Assembly (NCBI GenBank): GCA_039707465.1
Contig: CM077648.1
Span: forward strand, 20,577,119 to 20,641,118
From: Rhabdophis nuchalis
Lineage: Eukaryota; Chordata; Lepidosauria; Squamata; Natricidae
Length of the DNA stretch: 64,000 nucleotides
Reading direction: 5' to 3'
Shown one piece after another: positions 33,587 through 45,257 of this stretch. Every line of letters starts with the position of its first letter. The stretch's first letter is position 1. Both the position numbers and the translations under genes were made by a program. The notes beneath the pieces were generated by a model that had not been told where the DNA came from, made no database searches, and was given only the letters and a program-made list of their open reading frames with translations.

Positions 33587-33889
33587 TATCTTTTCCTGGC
33601 TTTTGTTGGTGCTTGCTTCATCTTTAGGTATGGCAGCTTCAGCCTAGTCTCACAATCAATGTAACTTCAATGTCTATACCTTCTATAAACAATGATGCTA
33701 TTCTCCCACCATCTTGTGTGCAAAGTCTATAGCTGTTTAAAATTTCCAACCTAATGTAGACGCAACAACAGACTATGGGATCCAAAACAAAAATGCAACA
33801 GACCCAGATATAAATTCAGAATACAAATTTGTTCTAACACTACTGCAAATGACATTACCCAAACTTACACCAGTTCATCTTCTAAAGTA
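33587..33889. other. Unannotated sequence
   Basis: Nothing recognised. Confidence 0.4.
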
Positions 33890-34015
33890 TTTACTTATTT
33901 ATTAGATGTTTATACTTCTCCCTTTTGGTACTCAGGGCGGTGTACAGGCAACGATAAAAATCAGTAATATAAAACATAAAATACGTTAAAAATAACATTC
34001 ACATTATTATCAACA
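33890..34015 (-). mobile_element. L2-like LINE 3' tail
   Basis: Starts ttacttatttattag, then cttttggtactcagggcggt and gtacaggcaacgataaaaat: the minus-strand version of the accgccctgagt 3'UTR block. Confidence 0.55.
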
Positions 34016-34965
34016 GAGGTCATTTATGCATTTTCCAGCAAGCTCTTATGATTTAGGGCATGGTATCCCTTAAATATCTGTAAAAACATATCAAAGTTTT
34101 CAGAATGTTACAGAATGACCAAAATGTCGCAAAAGAGCAATAAAAAACCAAGACAATTTTGTAAACAATCAGATATTTTATCCAAATCCTGTTGGATTCT
34201 GAAGTTTTTCAAATAAAATTTATGAGCTTCTGGCAATAAGAAAGGCATAAGTTCTCTGATTGATTGAGTGATTGGTTGGTTGGTTGATTGATTGACAAAT
34301 GGATTGCGCAGATCTCTATGCTGCCTCAATCAAAATGACTCTTGGCAGACTACATAGAAAAAGTATATATCTTATGAGTCTGTGCCTGCTAGATCTTGGA
34401 CATAGGACAAAATAGCCAAACTGTGGGAAAAGGTGGAGGGAGGGGGGCAGAAAAAATTCATTAAGACTAGATACTAATACAGATGTAGCTAATTTGTTAT
34501 TTTGGGACCAATGTGTGAATGAAAATATATAAAAAATATTGACAAATATACAGCAACAACCTTAGCAATCACAGTGGAGATACTAAAGTGGTAGGTAGCT
34601 TCTGCATGCTAAGTTCAAGTATAAACAATAAAGGAATCAGCAGTCAAGAAATAGCACTTGGTAGGGGAGTAATGAAGGTCTTCGAAAATATATTCAGTTG
34701 GTATAATAATGGCAAAGATTGAAATTATGCTGGTAATTGTTTTCTTTGTAACACTATGAATGTGAGAGTTGAAGCAGGATAGAAAGAGGGTTATGCTTCT
34801 GAACTTTGTGCTAGAAAACACTCCTAATTATAAATGAATTTTTTTTCATCCCTTTTGGGAAAGAGAGGCATACAATACGGGTATGTTTTCCTCCTCCTTT
34901 TTATTTCTCACAACACCCTAGTGACTGGTTCAAAGATACCCAGCTGGCTTTTATTACAGCTATTA
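34016..34965. other. Unannotated; possible old SINE core 34895-34955
   Basis: ctcacaacaccctagtgact, then agatacccagctggctttta at 34907-34954, resembles the conserved middle of amniote MIR/CORE-type SINEs. Otherwise unique sequence. Confidence 0.35.
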
Positions 34966-35183
34966 TAGAGCCCAGATGGCCCAGTGGTTAGACTCCAGTA
35001 CTGCAGGCTACTTCTGCTGACTGCTGGCTGCCAGCAGTTTGGCAGCTGAAATCTCACCAGGCTCAAGGTTGACTCAGCCTCCCATCCTTCCAAGGTGGGT
35101 AAAATAAGGACCCAAATTATTGTGGAAAATATGGGCTGTAAAGCGCTCTAAAGCGGTATATAAGTGTAAGTGCTATTGCTATT
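34966..35183 (+). mobile_element. tRNA-derived SINE, second family
   Basis: tRNA-like head gatggcccagtggttagact, middle ggttgactcagcctcccatc and tail aagcggtatataagtgtaag followed by tgctattgctatt. Reverse-oriented relatives are at 10790, 49115 and 50943. Confidence 0.85.
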
Positions 35184-35344
35184 ACTGTCATCTAAGGGAG
35201 GACTAACACTCACACTGTCCCATTTCTGGTCTAGCTACTTAATCAGTACATCAGATCTATAGTCTATATACAGTCTATAGATAGAAAGAAAATCAAAACA
35301 AAAGAACAGATCATAGAAAAAAAAAGCAATGCAGAATTCTCATT

Positions 35345-35615
35345 TTAGGACCAAATAACCAAGCTTAAATTATAAATATTTTGGACACATTATGCAAAGA
35401 CCCAGTTCCTATGAGAAATCCATAAGGTTGGGAAATATGGAAGGAAAAGAGCAGAGGACAATCCAGTAACGAGATAGAGAGACTCAATTAAAGTGGTGAT
35501 GAATTCATTGCTAGTAAGTTTGAAGGGCAGGGTTGGGAACAGATCATTCTGGAGAAGGTCCATCCATATGGTCACCAAGAGTGAACACTGACTTCATGGA
35601 GCATAATAATAAGTA
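35345..35615 (+). mobile_element. Bov-B/RTE LINE ORF2 C-terminal fragment
   Basis: A decayed frame starts with KYFGHIM, continues as LGNMEGKRRAEDNP and ends with FWRRSIHMVTKSEH, matching the YFGHIMRR...GKIEGRRRRG...WRAAVHGVTKSR end of Bov-B ORF2. Several stops. This is the LINE family that drives the Sauria SINEs. Confidence 0.8.
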
Positions 35616-35791
35616 ATTTGACTGTAATGGAGCGTGGATAATTATCTTTCTCCACTTCACTCATATTCTCCCAATGACTTTTCAAAATAGCCAGTTGCAT
35701 ATTAGTTCCCGTTATACAAAAATAAAAAAGTAAACAGGATATTGAAATTGCTGAGATTACAATTTTTTCCCTTTAGCACACAATCATACAT

Positions 35792-35836
<45 letters not shown>

Positions 35837-35910
35837 GTATAGGTATAGGTATAGGTATAGGTATAGGTATAGGTATAGGTATAGGTATAGGTATAGGTAT
35901 AGGTATAGGG
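35792..35910 (+). repeat. Compound (GATA)n-(GGTATA)n array
   Basis: About 11 GATA units followed by 12 hexanucleotide ggtata units. Confidence 0.95.
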
Positions 35911-36077
35911 GGAGGTTTGAACAGTGCAAAAAGGGTTGTTGTTGTTTTTCCTTTCGGAAAGCTGTTTAATTAGACTGATTGATGAGAATTATGTTGGTCA
36001 AGTACTGTGCCTGCAGAAACAAAGATTTGTTCCAAAGGTGGTCAGTGATTTCCTTCTCCAGCACATGGGTAAATACA

Positions 36078-36531
36078 CCTGGAAATATCTACCTACCTAC
36101 CTACCTACCTCTCTCTCTTTCTCTCTCTCTCCCTACCTATCTACTGTATTTCTCTCTCTCTCTTTCTCTCTCTCTAGCCCTTTACCTATCTATCTACATT
36201 CTCTCTCTTCCTACTTTTCTACTGTATTTCTCTTCCCCCTTCTATATACTTACCTACTCTCTCTCTCTCCCTACCTATCTACTCTATTTCTCTCTCTCTC
36301 TCTATTTCTCTCTCTCTCTATTCCTCTCTCTATCCCTCTATTTTTTTTATTTTTATTTTATTAAATTTATACCCCGCCCTTCTCCTTGTTAGGACCCAGG
36401 GCGGCTCTATCCCTCTACCTACTTACCTACCTATCTACACACTCTCTCTCCCTACTTACTGTATTTCTCTATCTACTCTATCTACTTATATAGCTATCTA
36501 CCTACTCTCTCTCCCCCCTACCTATCTACTG

Positions 36532-36612
<81 letters not shown>

Positions 36613-36715
36613 GCCCCTCTACCTGCCTACCTATCTACACACTCTCTCTCCCTACCTACCTACTGTATTTCTCTCTCTCTATTTCTCTCTATTTTCCTCT
36701 CTCTGTCCCTCTACC
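36078..36715 (+). repeat. Pyrimidine-rich (CT)/(CTAC) simple repeat, with an L2-like tail inside
   Basis: Interspersed ctacctac and long (CT)n runs (about 60 bases of pure CT at 36534-36604). At 36343-36403 an inserted minus-strand LINE tail reads tttattaaatttataccccg then cccttctcc. The same simple repeat resumes at 38901, beyond the DNA element. Confidence 0.9.
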
Positions 36716-36717
36716 TA

Positions 36718-36910
36718 CCGTATTTATCGGCGTATAACACGCACTTTCCCCCCCTGAAAATAGGGGGCAAATGATGTATGCGTGTTATACGCCGATATGC
36801 GCGTTATACGCCGATATAAGGTTACATGGACCCGGGAACCGTAAGTCCTCCGCGTTCTCAAGGTGGCTGCGCTGTCTTCTTTTTCCCTCAGCGAAGCGCC
36901 GCGGCCGTCT

Positions 36911-36971
<61 letters not shown>

Positions 36972-38518
36972 CGGGCAGGCAGGAAAGCAAGCAAGGCGGC
37001 TGGAGGAGGAGGAGGGGAAGGAGGAGGAGATGATGGCCCCGGAGGCACGGAGCTCTTCCCCGCGGTGGGCGCCTCCTCCGCTGGCAGATAGAGCAAGGTC
37101 GAGGGGCTTCCCCCCTTTCCCCACTTCCCGGCTGTTTCGCCGCCGCCACCGCCGCCAGTTCCAGCAGCAGCAGCAGGAGGAGGAGGAGAAGTAGGAGGAG
37201 ATTATGGGCACGGAGGCACGGAGCTCTTCCCCGCGGAAGAGGAAAGAGCCACCGAGTCAGTGAATGAGTCTGGGAAGCCAGAGATAGCAAAAAGAAAAAG
37301 AAAAAGAAAAAAGGAGGGTGGAAGAAAACTGATCCGGACTCTTGTTAGCGAGAGGGAAAAAGAAAAGAAAAAAAAGAGCGCTCGCAAGGGGAAAAGCATT
37401 CAAGGAAGAGTTGGCGAGAGAGGTTTAAGAGAATCTTCACGTTGTCCTCAAGAAATTCAGGGATTTAAAGTTTAGGGTCGCCGAACTGCTCTTTGCTTTC
37501 CTCCCACCCCGCCACATCTTTTCGATGGCTGTAATATCTTCTGGCTGTTTTTAATTTCATCTGTCTCCCCCCCTCCCCTCCCCGGGAAGAGGGAGGAAGA
37601 AAGAGCAGCTTTTCTTGGGTCGAATTTATTTTTCTTCCACCGAAGGAGGCATGTCCATCGGTTCTTCTGACAGCTTTCCCCCCCTCTTGCTCCTACAAGG
37701 AAGCCAACCCGAGGATAATCTTGAAATACACCAGTTCCCCCGGATTTGCTGCTGCGGGCGCCTCCTTCTGCGCTGGCTTCTCCCCTTTTCCCACTTCCCG
37801 GCTGTTTTGCCGCCGCCGCCGCCGCCGCCCCTCGGCGAGCTCCCGAGGTTTGGAAAGAGCCGGGAAGTGGGGAAAGGGGAGAAGCCAGCGCAGAAGGAGG
37901 CGCCCGCAGCAGCAAATCCGGGGGAACTGGTGTATTTCAAGATTATCCTCGGGTTGGCTTCCTTGTAGGAGCAAGAGGGGGGGAAAGCTGTCAGAAGAAC
38001 CGATGGACATGCCTCCTTCGGTGGAAGAAAAATAAATTCGACCCAAGAAAAGCTGCTCTTTCTTCCTCCCTCTTCCCGGGGAGGGGAGGGGGGAGACAGA
38101 TGAAATTAAAAACAGCCAGAAGATATTACAGCCATCGAAAAGATGTGGCGGGGTGGGAGGAAAGCAAAGAGCAGTTCGGCGACCCTAAACTTTAAATCCC
38201 TGAATTTCTCGAGGACAACGTGAAGATTCTCTTAAACCTCTCTCGCCAACTCTTCCTTGAATGCTTTTCCCCTTGCGAGCGCTCTTTTTTTTCTTTTCTT
38301 TTTCCCTCTCGCTAACAAGAGTCCGGATCAGTTTTCTTCCACCCTCCTTTTTTCTTTTTCTTTTTCTTTTTGCTATCTCTGGCTTCCCAGACTCATTCAC
38401 TGACTCGGTGGCTCTTTCCTCTTCCGCGGGGAAGAGCTCCGTGCCTCCGTGCCCGTCATCTCCTCCTCCTTCCCCTCCTCCAGCCGCCTTGCTTGCTTTC
38501 CTGCCTGCCCGCCAGAGA

Positions 38519-38561
<43 letters not shown>

Positions 38562-38898
38562 AGGGAGGGAGGGAGGGAGGGAGGAAGGAAGGGAATCAGA
38601 ATCTGACAGACACAGAGAGAATGACAAAGAGAGACAGGAAGGGAGGGGATAGCGATTTCTGAGTAAACTTTTGTAAAAACAGAATATCCAAGTTTCTTTG
38701 TTAAAACAGTTGCTTTTACTGTCCTTTTACATTATTTACCTTATAAGTGGTAATAATATTAATTTAAAAAAGTTCTGAGCTACCCTTATTTTGCTTCAAA
38801 GTTCTTTATTTGAAATTTAATTTTTTTCCCTGAAATTTCCCTCTTAAAATGAAGGTGCGTGTTATACGCCTGTGCGTGTTATACGCCGATAAATACGG
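36718..38898. mobile_element. 2.2-kb TA-flanked DNA element that is mostly a giant palindrome
   Basis: Left end after TA: ccgtatttatcggcgtataa, with further gcgttatacgccgatat copies to 36818. The right end is the mirror image (gcgtgttatacgccgataaa then tacgg) before TA. TA flanks both sides, and identical CT/CTAC repeat continues outside, so the element landed in the microsatellite. The interior is a long inverted repeat centred near 37830. All frames inside are low-complexity and mirrored; no transposase. Superfamily not assigned; the ccgtattt...gtataa(g/c)acgcac ends are a widespread vertebrate type. Confidence 0.85.
36970..38510. repeat. Near-perfect inverted repeat, arms ~630-700 bp
   Basis: 37200-37825 is matched by the reverse complement of about 37835-38462 with only scattered differences, for example ctttccccccctcttgctcc and its complement, and gccaccgagtcagtgaatga and its complement. 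The outermost arm part ggcgggcaggcaggaaagca (36970) pairs with 38490-38512. The left arm has an extra partial copy of the cggaggcacggagctcttcc block (37042 and 37208), absent from the right arm. (GA)/(CT) runs lie at both outer ends. Confidence 0.9.
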
Positions 38899-38900
38899 TA

Positions 38901-39155
38901 CCTACCTATCTACACTCTCTTTTTCTCTCTACATAACTATTGTATTTCTTTCTCTCCCCTCTCTATCTACCTACTCTCTCTCTACCTACCTATCTACTGT
39001 ATTTCTCTCTCTCTCTATTTCTCTCTCTCTATCCTCTACCTACTTATCTATCTACACACAATCTCTCCCTACTTACCTACCTACTGTATTTCTCTCTCTC
39101 TCTACCCCTTTATCTACCTACCTACCTAACTACACATTCTGTCTCCCTACCTACC

Positions 39156-39192
<37 letters not shown>
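38901..39192 (+). repeat. Continuation of the pyrimidine repeat, ending in (GT)n
   Basis: ctacctac/CT repeats to about 39160, then about 15 GT units at 39160-39192. Confidence 0.93.
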
Positions 39193-39195
<3 letters not shown>

Positions 39196-39276
39196 TTTTT
39201 AAAATATTTTTGTGTGTGAGTAATTATGGTCATATAATTATATGTCATAGTGTTATTATATGATCCTGTGTGAACT

Positions 39277-39480
39277 AGTTTGGTGTAGTTAAGGTACCAG
39301 GCTAGAAATCAGGAAACTATGAGTTCTATTCCTGACCTTGCTGTGAAAGCTGGGTGATCTTGGACTTGTCACTCCCTTTCAGTTCATCCATCAGACTCAG
39401 GTGAGAAGCCAGTTGATCAATTCCTATAGCAGTGAAATGGATCAGTAGTTAATTGATCCAAAACAAAACAAAACCAGACC
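39277..39480 (+). mobile_element. tRNA-derived SINE, fourth family (decayed)
   Basis: agtttggtgtagttaaggta (A-box region), gagttctattcctgacc (B-box region), then agctgggtgatcttggactt and gtcactccctttcagttcat, a body shared with CORE-type squamate SINEs. Confidence 0.6.
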
Positions 39481-40379
39481 CTATACTTGTGGAAACATGC
39501 AAGGAAGGGGGAACAAAGCTCTTATGTGACCAAGTCCTTAGTCTACTCTCCCAATGATGTCTATTTCAAATGGCCATCAAACTTCTACTTAGCATACATA
39601 TTATTCATCTTCATTGAAATCTAGGATCTATTATGTTGAGCATTTCCTGTAATCATGCTGTTTTTTCTCCATTCTTTGTTTGTCCCCATCAAAATAGATC
39701 GACGAGAATCAGGCATAGCGCAATAAGAGAGGCAAAAATAGTTGACTAGAGATTAGATGGGAGGTAAGGTCAGTCTTTTGGAAAAGGAGATTGGCTTCAT
39801 TCAAGAATCCATCAGAGGCCAATTAGTCCATCTGGTGAACCAGATTACACTCATTGGCTGGAGGTGGCCTTTCTGTGATGTTATATCACAGAGCATTCAT
39901 TCTACACTAATTGTAATTATGCTCGTATATTTAATTATGTTTGTAATATATTTTCCCATGGCCATGCCAATGGAATTATAGAGCTGGGGTAACATTTGAA
40001 GTCATCAAAATGCAGCTACAGTTTCGCTAATGTCCAGAAAAAGAAATTCTGTTTCTACTTTTTAAGGAAGGCTGTTCTATTCTTGAGCAGTTTTATTGGT
40101 TTAATCCAAAGCTGTCCTCATACAATTTAGAGAACAAGCTTAGTGGATAAAATTTCATATAGGTTAAAACCATCCTTAAGTCTTCTAGGTTTCTCTTCTG
40201 TAGTTCTAGATTATAAATAGTTTTAATCAATCTTTGTAGGACTTTTTCATTCTGCCTGTCCTTCTGTGGACATGCTCAAATTGGTCAATGTTCATTGTAA
40301 AATATGACACCCAGAACCAGTCATAAATAAGTTCTGAAAATAGAAGTTCTGAAAATCAGGCTTGTCAAATGTCCCATCT
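39481..40379. other. Unannotated sequence
   Basis: No gene or repeat recognised. Confidence 0.4.
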
Positions 40380-40670
40380 TTTCTATCCTGCTCTATAGAG
40401 TAGAGAGTTGGTCTCTGGCAGGAAACCACTTGAAGAAACTAGAAGCATTTGAAATGTGGATTTACAGGCACTGTTACTGAGTTGATAAACATCACAAATG
40501 AGGTAATAAGCTGCCTGGGAAAGCCAAAGGAAATAATCAAAGCCATCAAAAAGCTAAATATTTTGGGCATGTGATGTGACACCCAGAAAAATGTGGCATT
40601 CTTCACTTAATACTTCAGGGAAAGACTGAAAGCAAATGAGGTCCAGACAGAAGAAGAACATTGTTAGGAA
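40380..40670 (+). mobile_element. RTE/Bov-B LINE ORF2 fragment
   Basis: A broken frame encodes EAFEMWIYRH and later FGHVM, then HPEKCGILHLILQGKTE and GPDRRRT, matching the AFEMWIYRR...FGHVMR...LLQLILQGKIEGRRGPGRRRTSWL region of RTE/Bov-B ORF2. Several stops and frameshifts. Confidence 0.82.
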
Positions 40671-41884
40671 TATAATCCTAGTGTTGGGTTGGCAATATAT
40701 ATATAAGCCATGATTGAAATTGGTATCTGTAACTTTAACTGATACAGTGGAATGTGATTGGCTGCTGTTTCCTCAATCAGCCATAAGAGGAAGCCAGAAT
40801 CATTGTTAGATTGCTGATCTTTTGAATGGAGACTCTGTATGCTGGGGTTAGAAAAGCGAAGAAGCAAGAAGAATCGTGGATTGAGCAACTGTAAGCCAAT
40901 TGTTTGAGTTATAGACTGTATTTTGATTCAAGACTAACTATCACTTGTTTGTGAAGAAGTAGTTTATTTTTCCACTGCAAGTAAAAGTCTACTTGTTTTT
41001 ACCATCGATGTCTGTGACTAATAGTGTGAATATCTAGCAACATATCTCTTGCTGAAATTCCGTTGCACATCTCTTGGTCTCCTACCAGAGATATCCTCAT
41101 CATGGCTTCAAAACCCAAGGGACTGACAAAAATAGGATTGCCAACATGATCATCAACTTCTGCTGATGGATATGGCACAACAACAAGAAGAAGAAATAGA
41201 AGTTCCACCTTGTCTTCTTCTGGTTGTTTCTGTCTAATTACTGGACTAGGTATTTTATAGTTTTTCTACATTTAGAACAATCACATAGAAAGTACACCCC
41301 ATGATTGTATGGCCTAGATGACAGTATTCTATATTTGATAAGTTCTGCATGTGTTCATTAGCAGACTGTTAATATTGACCTTGACTTGAATTTAAACTGT
41401 TGCTGGAATTGCAAATTAGCTCACTTTACAAGCTCCATGTTAAGACAATGCCCCCAGGGCAACAAAATACTGTTTAATGCTAATTTTAGTGTATATATAT
41501 TATTAGGATTCTAAATAATGTTTTTCCAGCAAGTTGGCACAAAAAAATTTCTTTTTAAAAGTCTTATTCTAAGATTTGATTATATTATTGTACATAATCC
41601 TTTCAAATTAATTCAATGTTATCCTGTTTCTATTAGTGTGGTAATAGCCTTTATTGAAAGCTTTTTTGTGTTGATTGCTAAAGCTTTTTCTTGAATGATT
41701 CCAAAGATTTTTCTTCAATTTAATTAAATGGCAAACAAAATCACAATGTATGCTGCAAAGAAAAAAAAGGTCTTCATAAAATTTGGTACCATTATTAAAA
41801 ACAACTACATGGCCAAATGTTACCTGAGAACAAGGGGCATAGAAAGCACGCTCTACTGGTATCAGCATCAAGTGTTTTTTCACT
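40671..41884. other. Unannotated sequence
   Basis: No gene or repeat recognised, although the left part may be decayed LINE 3' sequence. Confidence 0.35.
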
Positions 41885-42132
41885 CTTGGCAAAAATGAGT
41901 GAAAAACAAGCTGTTTTTCGCTCAATTTTGCCCCCGATGTCAGCCTCCAGGAGCATTCTATAAGCCTCCTAAAGGCTATGCATGCCCTTTTTTTGAAAAA
42001 GAACCAGGCTCATTTTTGCAAAAAATGGGCCATTTTGCAGAGTGCAAAAACTTTTTTTACAAAAATTGCCTCTTCAAAATCTTGGTGCGTCTTATACTCC
42101 AGTGCATCTTATACTCTGAAAAATACGGTAGT
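41885..42132. mobile_element. DNA element fragment with accgtattttt terminus
   Basis: The right end ctctgaaaaatacggta, preceded by gtgcgtcttatactcc, is a 'gtataagacgcac' type terminal repeat. The body is the reverse complement of 59738-60019, including the agcctcctaaaggctatgca block. The frame 41899-42171 is the element, not a gene. Confidence 0.7.
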
Positions 42133-42409
42133 TGGGGAATTCTGGGTGTTGCAGCCACACAGCCATTTTAAATTGTCACGGTTACAAAACACTGGTCTTT
42201 GTCACTCTTTGTTAATAGTTAATTTAAAAAATTGAGTTGTTCCACTCTACTATCAATCATAATCTTACCGTGAGCAAGGTGAGTGTGCTTTAAAACATCA
42301 AAGATCTTGAAATCTCTCAGCTACCAAGCCATCTCTGGAGGTGGGAGGTTGCCTTTATCTCCAGAAACACCCATCTCACATTTCACATTTCATTTGAGAG
42401 TTTAAGACT

Positions 42410-42720
42410 TCAAACATCGTACTCCTTATTCTATTTCACCACCACCACCCTCAACAAGCCTGCGTAGTAGGTTGAAAGGGGTGACTGACCCTGTGGTGGG
42501 ATTCAGCCAGTTTGCACCAGTTCAGGCTGTTAACTTTCTAAGCAGTTTGGTGAACTGGTTGTTGGAAGAAATCATTAGGGCTGAGAACTGGTTGTTAAAT
42601 TAGTTGAATCCCACCACTAGACTGACCCATAATTTGACTTTGTAAGCTTCAGTCTGAGAACTAGAACTAGCATCTCATTCTCCAAGCTCCTAGTTTAACT
42701 TTTTAATCCCTACACATTTT
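42410..42720 (+). mobile_element. Old SINE/CORE-like repeat split by a MITE
   Basis: ctcaacaagcctgcgtagta, then a gactgacc segment, resumes after the MITE as gactgacccataatttgact, then gtaagcttcagtctgagaac. This resembles the conserved core of amniote MIR-like SINEs (cctcacaacaaccctgtgag...tgactggcccaaggtcac). Confidence 0.45.
42491..42619. mobile_element. hAT-type MITE (129 bp), gtggtgggattcaa family
   Basis: Ends ctgtggtgggattcagcc and, inverted, tagtggtgggattcaact. Exact duplication gactgacc at 42483-42490 and 42620-42627. Opposite orientation to 20429-20577. Confidence 0.9.
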
Positions 42721-43008
42721 GATATCTCATTATGATAGAATAAGACATTTTGGGTCTCCACTTAAAAATGGATATATTATTGAAGCAAAGCAACATGTCT
42801 CGGCTTTTCTTTATGCCGAATAGGATACTATGTCAGGGTTCTGAGGATTTCAACGTACTCACAAATACAAATTTCGTTAATTTCTTAATCTTCTCTGTCA
42901 TTTACTATATATCACAAGGAACTTCTCTCAGCAACATCAACCACATCAAGAAATCAGATGAAAATGGAAGCATGCAAATTCCTCTTCTCTGTATCCAGTT
43001 CCTCATGA

Positions 43009-43402
43009 TGTAAGACCTGGAAGCCATCTTTTGCATTGGGCCTTCAGGTCTGCCACATTCAATGCTGTGGGAAAATGGGAGGGGGATTATATGGAGTATG
43101 GGAGATATACTGTATAGCCTAAATAGCATTCCTTTCTCAGAGAGTCAAGGACATCTTACCCTGGACCTGGAGTGGTATGACTGGGATGCATCTCCAGTTG
43201 GGATGGTGCCTGATGGGATCATGTGATGGACATGTGGGTGCTGGGCAGGGACTTGAACTTTCACTTGGATCGGGAAAACCTGGAAACCTTCAGATTCAGG
43301 TTTTCCCAGATGTGCCAACATGACATCTCTAATAAAACAGAACTTTGAGGAACCTCAAGCCTCAGAGTCTTCTTTTGTTGGGGGTGTTACTTGGAACCCT
43401 GA
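43009..43402 (+). mobile_element. Solo LTR (family A), sense orientation
   Basis: Starts tgtaagacctggaagcc. Near the 3' end it has AATAAA at 43331 and about 70 bases more to ttacttggaaccctga. It is the reverse complement of 7634-8020 and 47617-48006. The AATAAA-to-end spacing fits R-U5. No gag/pol nearby. Confidence 0.7.
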
Positions 43403-44526
43403 CTTTACCCCAAATCTGACACATGATAGTTTCCATCCCCAAGTTTTAAAACCATTTTGAAGCTAGCATACAATTATCTTCATTCCGGCAAGCCTCAGAA
43501 TGTGAAGACAATTGAGAATTTACTATCCAGCCTTTCAACAGAGACCAATAAAAGAAAGACTGCAAGGACTGTTGTGAAGTATGAAGAAATGTTTACCCAT
43601 CATTTGTGCCCAAAATGATGGAAATGTTCTTCTTTATGACTTGGCTGCAGTAAAAATCATGGAAAACTCACTTTGGTGAGTTATATACAAGTGTCACATT
43701 CATACTCTATGGCTTATGCATTCTAAAGCATCTCTTCCAAATTAAATGCAAAGCCGGGAACAGCTCTCGTTATTCTATTTTGATAACCAAAAAAGGAAAC
43801 AGAGTTATCAGTTCCAGAAATAATTCATAGTGACATGCTGATGTATTCAGACAATTTATTGTCTAAGTTGCTAAAGATGAGTTTCTGCATCTCAGATGAA
43901 AAATTGCATCCTGTGTATCCGAAAAAGAAGTCAGTCCTTTCTCATAGTAAGCCACACTGTGTGCGGTATATAAAAAATAATCATCCTGCTACTAATGGCA
44001 GTTTATCTGACATGAATATGTGATAAAGGGTAAAGCAAAAGGAAGCTGCAGGGTGAAGGCAAGAAGAAAATATTATGACGACATTTATTAGAAATATGCC
44101 CGATCTTGAGAGACTGTGCAGATGGATATGCAGATGTGTGGAGATGAAAGATTATCTTTCTATCATCTGGAGTAATCTCCAGAGTAGCTAGCAATTTCCA
44201 AAAGGGTTAGGAGCCCAACTATAAGCTTGTCCTTTCCCTGTCGTTGTGACATTAGGCAAGAAGGGGAGAGATCCTACCAATTCCACCCCCTCTCCCCAAT
44301 ATTTCAGAAGGTAGAGAATAATTTAAATCTGAATAAACTGGGAAAAGATTAACACTGCCTTCTTTTCAGTAAAAGATTGTGGATTGGCTATCATCCATAA
44401 ACACAGCTGTCTACTCAGTTTATTGCTGATAGTTCACTCTCAATGAAGCCATTTATTTGTAGGGCCCTCCATTGCTTGTGTGCGCTTTATAGTTTTAAGT
44501 ACAGAGTCAAAAATTAAAATTAAAGC
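43403..44526. other. Unannotated sequence
   Basis: No gene or repeat recognised. Confidence 0.4.
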
Positions 44527-44534
44527 TCTTAGAG

Positions 44535-44669
44535 CAGGGGTGTCCAAACTTGAGAACTTTAAGACTTGTGGACTTCAACTCCCAGTATTCCCCAGCCAGC
44601 ATCGCTGGCTGGGGAATTCTGGGAGTTGAAGTCCACACGTCTTAAAGTTCCCAAGTTTGGACACCCCTG
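44535..44669. mobile_element. 135-bp palindromic hAT-type MITE
   Basis: caggggtgtccaaacttgag to its complement; the centre ccagccagcatcgctggctgg is self-complementary, so nearly the whole element folds into one hairpin. Exact duplication tcttagag at 44527-44534 and 44670-44677, central TA. Confidence 0.95.
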
Positions 44670-44914
44670 TCTTAGAGGTTTGCTTAAGTCACTGAATTTT
44701 ACTCTCTTGCAGGTTTACTGCTGCAGCTATATATAGAGAGAGTATATATTTGTATATGAATTATATTTTGATGTTGAGACATCTAAATTATTTAAGGCAA
44801 AGACACAAGGAGAAGCAGTTCCTTATTTCAGATCTTATAATACATCACTTACATTTACATAGTTTGGTATGTGACTTCCTCCAAGTCCTGATTTTTTTTA
44901 ATTTCACCTATAGA

Positions 44915-45257
44915 TATGTGTCCCTTGCACATATGTTCTGGTCATTCCTGACTCTAGGCATTGATGCTCTTCTCTGTTTCAAAGCCTAAGAGCCAGGGCT
45001 GTCTGAAGACATCTCCGTGGTCATGTGGCCGGCATGACTAAATGCTGAAGGCGCACAAAACGCTGTTACCTTTCCACCAAAGGTGGTCTCTATTTTTTTT
45101 ACTTGCGTTTTTACATGCTTTTGAACTGCTAGGTTGGCAGAAGCTGGGACAAGTAATGGGAGCTCACTCCATTACACAGTGCTAGGAATTTGAACCGCTG
45201 AACTGCTGACCTTTCTGATTGACAAGCTCAGCATCTTAGCCACTGAGATGGCGTCCC
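44915..45257 (-). mobile_element. Sauria-type SINE
   Basis: Family body (gtggtcatgtggccggcatg, ctaggttggcagaagctggg) and, at the right, the tRNA-like head read on the minus strand (agtggctaagatgctgagct). Confidence 0.87.

Noticed and set aside
36724..38662. Several open frames of 100-188 codons on both strands
   Set aside because: They are mirrored translations of a palindrome with (CT)/(GA) runs; compositions are Leu/Ser- or Glu/Arg-only and no domain is visible.
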